Shown: positions 51,301 through 61,165 of the stretch, piece by piece
Layout of the letters: the number at the start of each line of letters is the position of its first letter
Numbering within the stretch: the stretch's first letter is position 1
Source: Sclerurus mexicanus
Lineage: Eukaryota > Chordata > Aves > Passeriformes > Furnariidae
DNA: 64,000 bases
Reading direction: 5' to 3'
Assembly (NCBI GenBank): GCA_013396755.1
Contig: VWZF01005472.1
Coordinates: forward strand, 258,354 to 322,353
The notes under the pieces: generated by a model
The model's database searches: none
What the model was told of the DNA's origin: nothing
Seen by the model: the letters and a program-made list of their open reading frames with translations, nothing else
Position numbers and translations under genes: made by a program

Positions 51301-51621
51301 GTCTTTTCCACCCCTGCCTGCCATCTCAGAGCCAATGCTTAGCACTTGGCAAGGACAAGTTCTGTACAATCACATCTGTAATTTAGGTCCTGCCGTTGAT
51401 TGTGGGTGCAAAATTCCAAGTGCAAATGACTCCAACAACCTTATGAAGATTTTTTGATTTTTAAAAAGGAGAAGCACAAAAATTTTCTATTCTTGCTTCT
51501 TCGGACCACCTTGTTTTGTTCCCAAGATCATATACATGATTGGCAATCAACCTTGAAGAATCAAAGAAACATTTTGCTTGGTCTTAGCTGCTAATGTTTT
51601 ATTTTATTTTTCTTTTTAAAG

Positions 51622-51756
51622 TATTTGTGATTTACCTTTAAATATTCTGCCTAGCACATATATAGGGACATAGTTCACCTATCAGGAGTTATGTTTGCAA
51701 GGGACTGGCGAAGAGTGCCAGATATATGTTCCCTCTGTGATACCATTTTGTCACAG
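51622..51756 (+). pseudogene. Possible DNAH11-like exon remnant, entry to the stalk
   Basis: It ends at a strong donor, TCACAG|GTAAGTAA (51757). The last codons read L-C-D-T-I-L-S-Q, comparable to the L-x-x-T-A-S-Q that precedes the V-x-(E/D)-L start of the stalk helix, and they leave phase 0, matching the next exon. Another frame upstream reads Y-Q-E-L-C-L-Q, like the (L)-Y-Q-x-L-L-x-K part. The acceptor (ttttaaag ending at 51621) is a guess. Confidence 0.45.
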
Positions 51757-53300
51757 GTAAGTAAAGATTATTAATATCTCCTTGACTGAGACTTCATTGA
51801 AATTGTAGTTCTGAACATGCAGTCAGCTCATTTATGGCCTAACAAGTGTTGTCCTGAGCTAGAGTTGACTGGCACTCAATTGTTTTTGTAAAATACACCT
51901 TATCTACTACTATTACACACTGAGATGGCGCTTCCTCTTTTAATTTTTGGCACACAACAAGCATCTCAACTCTACTCTCTGTGTGGAAAAATTGCAAAAC
52001 TTGTATTTAGCTCTCCTCATAAACTTGGACGATATGACATACTTCTAATCCAAATAATTGTTTAAGATTATTACAATGATAATTATTGCAGTGATAATAA
52101 CACATTATTTCAGCTGACAATACATTAGTTCCATAGGGAGATAAACTGCAAGGCAAATGGATTTATCTTGATAGCAAAATGGATTACTATTAACTATGAT
52201 TGCAATTTTTCCGTCCATGCACAAAGAAATGTCCCATTGAGTTCATTGTCTTTTGACTGACTGCTGGTAAGAACTTTCTCTACCTATATGTAACAGGGCT
52301 GGATCCTGAAGCAGTACGATATTGTTATTGTTATTTTGTATTGTCTAGACAAACTCCAAACCCCTATACCTTTACTTAGCACTTTAGATTCAGGACCTCC
52401 GGCTTTCAAAATGCCTCTTAAAAATTACGAAATGCAAGACGAATAAGGGATAAACCCAACTGTGAACATATTAGGATTATACAGGGAAGATTCATAAATG
52501 AGAACAACAAACCTTAACCTGACGACTGTTCCCTGTACGTAGCAGCATGGAAGAGGTGGCTCTGCCTCTGTGATCTTCCACCACTAAACCAGAGCTTTTG
52601 CTCTACTGGTGATAGGAGCGTTGGACATAACAGTTCCAGCTGTTATTTTGGACTGTAGCAAGTAATATCTTTTATCCCTGTTTTTTATTTTCAGTCTGAA
52701 AAGTATTTATGGACACCTGATCAAGAGAATGATTTTCACAGTGATTATGTTTCTGTAGAAGGGCAAACACACAGAACTGTATTGTTACAAATCTTCAGCC
52801 CAAGTGTCTTTAAAGAGTTTTGGATCAGAACCTGAGTCAGCCTTATTTACCAAAACTATTATAATCCAAAACTGTTAAAAATCCACACATGCTTAGGTCA
52901 TCTGGTTCATTCTTCTCCTGTATGTTTATCACTGTGCTGGCTTTCTAATTTTGTCTTTATAGCATATATTTTTTTAAAAAATAGTTAATCCAGATCAAGT
53001 ATATTATAAAATTATTTGTAAATTTTGATAATTGTTGTGGACATCTATTTGCTAAAAAGTATATTTGACACCATAAGAATGACATTAATATGCAAATCAG
53101 TGAACTATAAAATTCATTTTCGTGCCTCCAGGGCAGTATTTTTATAAATACAGAAACATAATCATGTATCCTCCAGAGGACTGAAAATAATTATACAAAT
53201 TTACAACAAAGCCAAAGGCAGTGTCTCCTTTTAACTGTCTGGTTTTTATATCATTTAAATCTTGTTAAAACTTAATTACCAATTCTCTTCTGTTATTTAG

Positions 53301-53375
53301 GTGGAAGAGCTGAGGTCTAAGCTTGCTGCTTGAGAGAGAGAACTTCATCAGAGAAACAAAGTCAATATGTGAAGC
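53301..53375 (+). pseudogene. DNAH11: DNAH11-like exon remnant, stalk coiled coil CC1 start, with stop
   Basis: The acceptor tgttatttag ends at 53300. Codons read VEELRSKLAA, then TGA at 53331-53333 where the family has glutamine, then E-R-E-L-H-Q-R-N in the same frame. Known pattern: V-x-(D/E)-L-(K/R)-x-(K/R)-L-A-x-Q-E-x-E-L-x-x-(K/R)-N. This is the start of the antiparallel coiled coil that carries the microtubule-binding tip. A second TGA is at 53370. The exon then loses similarity. Confidence 0.82.
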
Positions 53376-54742
53376 AGGCCCATTTTATCAAAAATTTCTA
53401 CTGTATGAATATCTGTGAATCCATGTTTATGTTTTAAGGTGTTTCTGAAGAAGATAATCTGCTTTTTTCCTCCATGACTAATAGAAAAGGGCACAATGGC
53501 AACTCTGTCTCTCTATCAGAGGTATGAGGTCAGGGAGAGGACCTCAACTTTGTACCTCAAATAAAGCACCTGGGAAGCAATTTTAAAAGTAATGTTGTAC
53601 TGACAAAACCTGTTTCTTTGGACTGATTTACAGAAGATTCTGTACCCACAATGTGTTCTCTCTTTACATTAAAGGTAAAGCAGAGAGTAGACCATATGGC
53701 TTCTCTGCATTACAGTGCTGTGTTCCCTCCTCCCTTCTCTCCAGTTGCACCTTTGCTGCCAAGAAAGATGAGGAATCTAGAAAACAGGATAGCTTCTTGA
53801 TTTCCTCCCTCAGCAATACACATCCCATCAACAGGGAGACTGCTGCCTCAGGTCTCTTCTTTGTGTCATGTTTGCCAGCTAGTGTTTAGTAACAAGTGCC
53901 ACAGTCTGCTCCTCTGCTTTGAACTGGAACACATTTCTGTTAGCCCTTGCATCCAACTGAAAGCAGCTTTGTATTGATCTAATTCACCCTTTTTAGTATG
54001 ACCATACTCACAATGAGGGATGTGCATCCAAACTTCCAGCTATTGCACAATTGCCACTGGGCAGAAATTCAAGAGATTTGGCACAGCATCTGGTTGGGAA
54101 TCAATTCCCATTCGCTCAGTCTGTCCGGTGCATGCCTTCCTTTGGATTGAAATGCCAGGCATTTGTTACCAATGTTGATGCCAGTGACAGTCATCCTCCT
54201 ATTACTTCTCTGGCCTTTAGGGTGGAGTATTCGTCACATTTTAATGGAAATAAGAGATGCAAAATATTAGAGGAGGCAGTATGTTACAGATTTTGCACAC
54301 TCGCCTTATTGCATTAACAAATGACTTGTTCATTTACAAATATACAAATTCATCCTATTTGTGGTTGACACTTAGTATGCCTCAATTTTTTATAGAATGA
54401 TAATCCTTAAATTTTAAGATGCCAAAATCATGTTTTTATTTAACTGCATAGGCTACTCACAAATCTTGTAGCTTTCATATATAAAAGGTATCCTTCAGAG
54501 CTAGAAGTATGAGATAGTTAATAAGCCCTTTTGATTTGTAAAACCTTGAAATTAAAATCAGGTGTTAAATAGGCTGTCATTTGCAACTGTGCAAGTGAAT
54601 TTGAAGTTGAGGAATTTTCTGAGCTGGACTAGGTTGTAAATAGGTTGGTTTCATTTGGCTCTAAATACATTTGCTTCTAATCCTTGTTTGCCATGCAGCA
54701 CGACCTCAGTGGGTGTGAAAATGGAAGTGTGATATTTTCCAG

Positions 54743-54961
54743 GTTGTTGCTACTCAGGCAAAAGTTACAAAACAGCCTGAAGATGACCTTGCTAAAGCTG
54801 ACCCTGCTCTCAATGCAGAAAATGCTGCCTTAAATATTTTAAACACAAAACGTGTCTCTGTTTATTGTTCTGTAGTAGAATTATCAGACTTTTTTCCCCC
54901 AGCTACAAGCAATGGATCTATACTTCTTGCAACTGAGCTGTGCAATTTTGTCAGCTTTAAG
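54743..54961 (+). pseudogene. DNAH11: DNAH11-like exon remnant, stalk CC1 toward MTBD
   Basis: The acceptor gatattttccag ends at 54742; the donor AAG|GTAAAC is at 54962. The sequence opens V-V-A-T-Q-A-K-V and contains KADPALNAENAALNILN, against the family's K-A-E-P-A-L-x-A-A-x-A-A-L-N-x-L-N. About eight codons of unrelated sequence follow, then E-L-S-D-F-F-P-P (54877-54900), against E-L-K-x-F-x-x-P-P. Downstream similarity fades and about 15 codons are missing before the donor. The open frame of about 70 codons is accidental or recent; the inserted segment disrupts the helix. Confidence 0.85.
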
Positions 54962-55060
54962 GTAAACTTGATGGAGTTGGGAGCTTTCCTGAACCTGCTC
55001 AAGCTATAACCAATGGGACACAGCACTACGGAGCCTTGCGTCTCCAGGGGAAAAGGGCAG

Positions 55061-55392
55061 AGAATCACAGAATATGCTGAGTTGGGACTCACAGGGATCC
55101 TTGAGTCCAACCCTTAGCCCTGCACAGGACCAGCCTCAAGAGTCACACCATGTGCCCAAGAGTCACCCAAACGCTTCTTGAGCTCTGTCAGCCTTGGTGC
55201 TGTGCCCACTGCCCTGGGGAGCCTGTTCAGTGCCCAGCCACCCTCTGGGGGCAGAACCTTTTTCTAATACCTAAACCTCCCCTGACACAACTTCAGGCCA
55301 TTCCCTCGGGTCCTGTCACTGGTCACCACAGAGAAGAGATCAGTGCCTGCCCCTCCTCGTCCCCTCATGAGAAGCTGGAAAACTGCAAAGAT
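55061..55392 (-). mobile_element. CR1 LINE 3' end, well preserved avian type
   Basis: It starts with agaatcacagaat, the reverse complement of the CR1 terminal octamer-like repeat. It continues through gagttgggact, ccttgagtccaaccc, the agtcacccaaacgcttcttgag block, tgggggcagaacctttttc and gggtcctgtcact to tcccctcatgagaagctgg. The element is 5'-truncated and lies on the minus strand, about 100 bp after the stalk exon remnant at 54.74-54.96 kb. The GC-rich character contrasts with its AT-rich surroundings. Confidence 0.92.
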
Positions 55393-58300
55393 ACACCTGG
55401 AGAAGGTAATTGAGAAAGTGTTGTGAGTACATTTAAGAAATGTAATTTATTTGAAGAGTCCAACTAAACGAGTTTTTATTGCTAGGCATAGGTTTTCTAG
55501 TGATATTTCAAGAAAATATCAAAGATCACAGAAATAGCAGGAGCTTGTCAAATTCAAAAATTGTTCCCAAGTTAATTGCAAGCACCTTTACCATCATAGT
55601 TCTTCAAAATGTGACGTATTTAAATATTGCCAAAGAATACACTTCTTAAATGTCAATATGTTTTTAGGACATATAAAGGCTCCAAGATATATATTAAAAA
55701 AACCCAGATTCCTCAGATGGGTGCCACAGAAAATTTTTCTCCAAAGAAGCTTTAGAAATTTCAGTCTAATGTGTACTATTAATGTGCCACTGTGACAGCT
55801 CTTGAGAGAGCTGTGATTATCAGACTTGTTTGGACTGGACTATGTCAGACAAGCACAGGCTGAAAACTTGCCTTACTTGCTCTAATGTACCTAAAGTAGT
55901 CAGTCATAAGAGGAGCCAGTGCCTGCTCAACAGTGTACCCTGCTCTTGCCATGCCTTGGAGGCCTGCAATTCCCAAATAGTGCCTATATGTGAAATGGGG
56001 AAAAAGCTCCCTTTGGTTTGTTTGAGGCTTGGGAAATACTAACTTTTATCATTCGTCTGAGCAGCTGGTGACAGCAGTGCTGAAGTGCCAAAGAGGTAGG
56101 CAGTGGGAGGTTTACAGCCTGTCTGTTTACATTGCCTTGTCTCCTTTGTGCTGTATTCTTCTGTTGCACATCCTGTCCATTTGTCACCAAGAAATAAGAT
56201 ATAGTGACCAAGAGAAAGTTGCTTCAAGTGAAGGATTAATTTCATACCATGTAAGAAAGATGGCTATTGATACTGCATGAGGGAACACTTATCATGCTGA
56301 TGGATTTTGTGTACCTGATAGTGTCAGGCACCAAAGATTCAGTTTCAACATAGCTTCCTTTGCAGCTTTTGCAAGTTCTGAGGTTCAGTTAAGCACCAGC
56401 ACATTTTAAAGTTTAAGCCCTGCTTCATGAGAGGGCATGGCTAGATTGAATTCTACGTACTCAGTGTAAGGTCCTAATCCAGTCGTTTTTTACTAGCTCT
56501 GATGAGATACTGAGTAGAGAGTAAGGTTCCAAAGCCTTTCAGTTGTTACATATCAACAGCTGCTAATTGTGGAGAGAAAAAACAATCTTTTCATTGATAC
56601 TAAATGGATCTTTAACATATAGATACTAAATTCCCTAGAAGATAAAAAATTTACTTTGTGCCTCACATTCCTCAAAGGGAACATGCAAACATTTTCAGAA
56701 GCCTTCATGGGAGGCAAAATACTGTGGATTTCTTTTCTCATTGCCCTGACAATGGGCTAGGCTGAGAACAAGACCATGTGACACACTGGAGGCCTTCGGG
56801 TGGGTGAAGGAAGTTACTCTGAGTGGGTTGTGACACTCTCCAGGAGCAAAACTGCAATCACAGTATAGCAGACTTACAGTGTCAAGGCTGTGTTCCACCC
56901 TCCAGTCTCTGCTCTTTTCTCCAGTTCTGTACTGCCTAGCCCAGGTTATCTAAAGTTAAATGACTGAAAAGTGTAAAGAAAAAGAGTTCAAAACACATCA
57001 GGACACACTTCCCATCATATTAGACTGCAAAATTTCTGTTCTGATTTAGGAAGTAAACATACCAGCTCTGCCTCTCTTTAATTTGGTGGTGTTGCAAAGG
57101 ATAGAGTAATTTACAAAATTGTGGTATACAGCTCCGAGATGAAGAAGATACTTATATACATTTTGCAGATTTCTCGGTCCCCCTTGGGCAATGGAAAATC
57201 AAAGGCTTGTAATATTTATCCTTTGTGCTTTAAAATTTTTTGAGATGGGGGAAGAGGTTTAGCTTTCAACATGTCCAGATGTCATTATCTATATCTTTGA
57301 GAATACAATCCCAGTCTTCAAATAAAAGGAGTGACTGGAGAATTGTTGATGGCCATACAAAGTAACGACATACTGAAATTAAAAAGTAAAATAATTGACC
57401 ATCATAGCTGACCAGAAAACTGCTGAATGCCTCAAAGGAGTGTGGGTTTTCCATCTGTCTTCCGCTATGCTTTAAGGCAGTGTCAGTGCAGGGCTGCATA
57501 CGTATCTTTCTGCAGAAGACCCATGGGGAAATTCAAAACAAGTCAGGAAACCCTAAGTATGAAGATCATATCTTGGCTACTGCATAGGTGGAGTTTTAGT
57601 TTTTCCCAAGTTATTGCTCATTAATAGTTTTGTAATAAGTTTTATCCCAGGGATTATTCATGCCACTACTTGGAAGACTGTTTGATCTATTGATCAATGA
57701 AGAAAGAAAGACAAATCAAGTTGTGGCTTAAAATTAACTTAATGACTGACCCACTGGAGTTCATACCTCATTTAGATTAAACATTGAAGAGTTGTGCTGC
57801 TGCAAAGTAATGAATGAAAAATATTTTGTTACTTTGGTTTCTTACTGATCAATTTCAAAAACACAACAGTCCCTGGTGAATAACAGAAATAAATTACTGC
57901 AAGTTTCAAGGGGAGTTCATGTTAGCATATCAGTCATCAGTCCAATTAAAAAATGTTTGTCTCCAGAGATGAGTTGTTACCCATATCCTGGAACAACTAG
58001 AATATCTCCTGAATTACAGATATTTAAAACAGTGCAAAACACATTATTGAGATATACAATATTTGCATAGTTTGCATGTAGAATGAAAATTTTGTGTTTT
58101 GCCTGTAGAGGCTGTTCTTAGCAAATTGCTAGATCACCCACAAGACTTGTTGAGATCAGAGAACAAGCCTGCATAAAAAGATCAGCCTAACATTACAGAT
58201 TCTCAGAACTGTGGGCTTAAAAAAAACTAACATTATCCATTCATTTGAAAATAGAAGCCATGGGAAAACAGTATCCTGCTGTCAGTCTGAACATCGGTGG

Positions 58301-58852
58301 GAGTTGCTCATGCAAAGTAAAGGCCAGAACTGAGTGTTACATGCCATATATTGACGGTCTTACTGAGGTAAAATTGAAATATTCACCCAGGTTGTCCTTT
58401 AGAATTTGTAACTGCTTTTTAATTTGTAACAAAAGTAGTGAAATATGTGAACTATATTTTGCTTTCTTTGTGTATGAGATCACGTATTCAATTTTCTTTA
58501 CACCAATACAATTTTTAGGTATTGCTAGTTAAACCCCAGGATATGTGAGGAAGATAGGGAAAAAGAGCAGAAGACAATTTATTCGTATAGGAAGACTTGT
58601 ACTTTCAGATAACAATAAGCTTAAGTAAAGGGGAGGTTTGGGAAGAAGAACAGATTTAGTGTCAGAAGAAATATCCAAACTAATAATCAAAATATGTATG
58701 AAAAACAGTTCTGAACAGTTTTTACCATTGCTGATACTGACTTGCAACTTATCAAGCTGGTGTCTTTGTACAACACATTGAAGTGTCCACAAGTTTCAAA
58801 TTCTATAAACTGATTATTAAATCTGCACACATTTCTTTTTTTTTTCTTTCAG
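55393..58852 (+). other. Pseudogene intron, no gene seen
   Basis: No exon-like block; the second half of the stalk and the microtubule-binding tip were not recognised here. Confidence 0.55.
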
Positions 58853-59045
58853 TAGATGGATTTCTGCAAAACCATATTAATTTTTATAAGGAATACATTT
58901 CTGCAGTTATTGTTAAAACTGTAAAAGAAGATTAACTCCATGACCCAAACTTCAAGTCAAAATTTGTGCAAGAAAATTTCAGCTGCTGCCTGCACACAGT
59001 GCTTGAGTTTTTAACATCATTAGAGTACAGGAGGGAGAAAATTTC
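58853..59045 (+). pseudogene. DNAH11: DNAH11-like exon remnant after the stalk CC1, with stop and frameshift
   Basis: A long pyrimidine tract and CAG end at 58852. Codons give (V)DGFLQNHINFYKE, then V-K-E-D, TAA at 58933-58935, then L-H-D-P-N-F-K-S-K-F-V. The family has V-D-x-F-L-Q-x-x-I-N-x-x-K-E-x-I and, in DNAH11, E-H-Y-L-K-D-P-E-F, so the TAA sits at the tyrosine. One G seems lost at the exon start. After a frameshift near 58980 the bases give S-A-A-A-C, then V-F-N-I-I-R, like S-x-A-A-A-G-L-C-x-W-V-I-N-I-I. Confidence 0.88.
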
Positions 59046-59277
59046 TTCAGTTCGAAATTTAAACATTTTGCTTCTTCCAGCTCTTGTTTTGTTACTGCAA
59101 AGAACTCACTTCATACATATAGCCAATAAAAAATACTGGAGAAAAATATTTTGAATGTCAAATTATTTTTATACTGTGAGAATGGGTTGTATATCATGGC
59201 CGTGCTTCATTTGAAGGCTTCTGACCTTCCAAAAATAGCCGAGCTGCAGAGTCTCTGCACGACGACCCAAAAGATCT

Positions 59278-59400
59278 GAATTTAATCCTGGTTCTCTCGG
59301 TGATCTGCAGGGTGACCTTGGGAAATCTCTGTGCCATTTTCCTTCTTGCTAGAATGAAAATAATAATACTTATTGCCTTTGCAAAGCACTTTTAGAGCAA
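59278..59400 (+). repeat. MIR-type ancient repeat remnant
   Basis: Contains gaatttaatcctggttctc, ggtgaccttgggaaat, tctctgtgcc, then aatgaaaataataatact and tttgcaaagc in MIR core order (gattcgaatcctgg..tgtgaccttggg..aaatggggataataat). Confidence 0.75.
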
Positions 59401-60889
59401 AGCATATGAATCGATAACATCTTCTCCTTAAGTATGTGAAATAGCAGAGAAAACTCTTCCCACTTGCATTAGTGTGCTTTTAGCATTTAGAAATGTGAAA
59501 TTATAAAGATTATTGCATGGAAGGGAGAAGCTCAGAAGTGTTCCCTTAATCAATAAGTTGCCAGCTGGAATGCAAAGGAAAACAAGATAATATACTATTT
59601 AGTGTAACAAAGAATAAAATATATGCTTTCAATGTGAGTATGGCTGCTATCAGTGCAGTCAGACCATATTACCTTGCTGGCTTGCTTACTGGTGTGGCAG
59701 TAGAATTGTATAAAATATACAAACAGTTTGAAATCCTGCCATTAGTTTTCAAGATTGCCAATTTTTCTGGAGACATCTGTCAGTAGATAGAAGAGGAGAG
59801 CTGGACTGAAGTGCTTCGACCACGTGTGTGGGCCTTGTTCCACATGTGGGGACCTCCTTCTCCCTGGGCTGCTGCTGTATATTCCCCCAGCAGATAAATA
59901 GCACAAGCTCACTTAGCACACTGTGGTTTACAAGCACAATTTTTCACTTGGGTTCACAGGCTTGCTGACCTGCAGAGCCATTTTGGGGTCCATGCAGATG
60001 GATTAATCGGGCTCGAGTATTTGTATGTTGCTTGTATACTATCTCCTAGGATTTTATATGATCATTTTATATCATGTGCTACACAAGTCCAGTGTCATCT
60101 GCTGTACAGCCTAGGTGAGCCCTGGCAGTTGTAAAGTATTTTAAACCATCTGCTTAATTGCTTTAAAAGTACACTGATGAGCTTGCACTGTTTGAATTAT
60201 CCTCAGGAAACTGTTAGGCTAAAGCAATTCCCTCTTGGCAATGTTAAACTAAGTTGCAATGTTTTTGCTGTGTATTACAGCCGATCTTTACACCATTTGT
60301 TAGTCTTACCTTTAGCAGAGCCCTGCTTGCTACTACTGAGCCTGCAGCTTCCTCCTGTTTTCCTTCCCTCTGTTTTCTCATCACTGCCTGTCAAGCTCTT
60401 CGTCGAAGTGAAAACTTTGGGAACAGTCCCTGAGAGAAGGTGAGCAGTGAAATCCAGCCCTCTTACTTGCCAGCCACGCTTGGAGCCTTGACCCTGAAAC
60501 GAGGAGGAATGCCCGTGCCAATTAGTCCCTCTGGCTCCATACCAAAGATACATCATTGCTCAGCCAGGGGACCAAAGTCTCTTCTGCCAGGGAAGAAAGT
60601 GAGATGTTGTCCTGTGAATTTGGCCGGAACAGTGTAAGGAATTTGCGCTTACAGCTGCCTCTTACAGCTCCTCAGCTGGGAGTGTCTGCTCAGCACTGGC
60701 TGAGTGCCCGTAACAGAGTATGAGCATTTCCAAGTGCTTTCTCAGTGGTGGCATGAGGTAACATAGCTGTGCTGCAAGGGAAACAGGAGCAGCTTCCAGG
60801 TGCCTCAGGAGCCTTCAGAGGAAAGCCAGTGAAGAGGGGCATGTCTGTGGAGTGGTCTGACATTGTCACCTAGGGGACCTCCCCTGTAG

Positions 60890-60957
60890 GGCTGCTGTGG
60901 AGGCACAGAGCAGGGCATGGCTGCTGTGGAGGCACAGAGCAGGGCATGGCTGCTGTG
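60890..60957 (+). repeat. 29-bp tandem repeat, about 2.3 copies
   Basis: Two identical 29-bp units (60890-60918 and 60919-60947, beginning ggctgctgtggaggcacaga) and a third partial copy. They lie in a locally GC-rich stretch. Confidence 0.85.
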
Positions 60958-61083
60958 CACCCCAGCTCCTCCAAAATGGGCAGGCTGCAACTGCCAGCAG
61001 ATCTGTGCTCCACGGACACAGAGGGCAGCCTTGGCTGTTTGTGCTGCATGCCCAGCTCAGTCACCTCTCTGCCTCCCTGCCAG

Positions 61084-61165
61084 GAAAAAGGCACTGGAAA
61101 CACAGGAGAGAAAGGCCTCTGAGGATAAAAATAAGAATTGTATACCAACAAACTTGCTTTGATTT
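61084..61165 (+). pseudogene. Weak candidate DNAH remnant, following coiled-coil exon
   Basis: After ccctgccag (ending at 61083) one frame reads K-K-A-L-E-T-Q-E-R-K-A-S-E-D-K-N-K-N-C and then x-x-T-N. The family has F-E-K-A-x-A-E-K-x-x-C and, six residues on, T-N. It is charged, helical in character and in the correct order, but similarity is low and no donor is clear. Confidence 0.33.

Larger units (their letters stand above)
44327..51621 (+). other. Pseudogene intron, CR1 tail only
   Basis: AT-rich. Only the 48.2 kb CR1 fragment and short TA runs were recognised. Confidence 0.55.
16102..59045 (+). pseudogene. DNAH11: Decayed axonemal dynein heavy chain gene, DNAH11-like (AAA3 to stalk)
   Basis: Seen: at least seven + strand segments match successive parts of an outer-arm dynein heavy chain, in the right order and mostly bounded by AG and GT splice dinucleotides. 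Several weaker segments fall between them in the expected order. Known: DNAH9, DNAH11 and DNAH17 are about 4,500-residue motors of the ciliary outer arm; DNAH11 acts in the proximal part of the axoneme. Paralogue call: the linker exon reads G-V-D-x-H then PLIYCHFA, which I recall as DNAH11-like; the stalk exon has a Q-R-N and later an A-A-L-N-x-L-N pattern; the post-stalk exon has the extra residues before L-x-D-P-x-F that I associate with DNAH11. Dead: in-frame TGA and TAA, frameshifts, lost AAA4 Walker A, missing exons. Introns are retained, so it is not retroposed. DNAH9, DNAH17 or a dead tandem copy remain possible. The N-terminal tail, AAA1-2 and AAA5-6 are not seen here. Confidence 0.85.

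Noticed and set aside
55150..55413. 87-codon open frame
   Set aside because: Lies entirely on the CR1 3' end.
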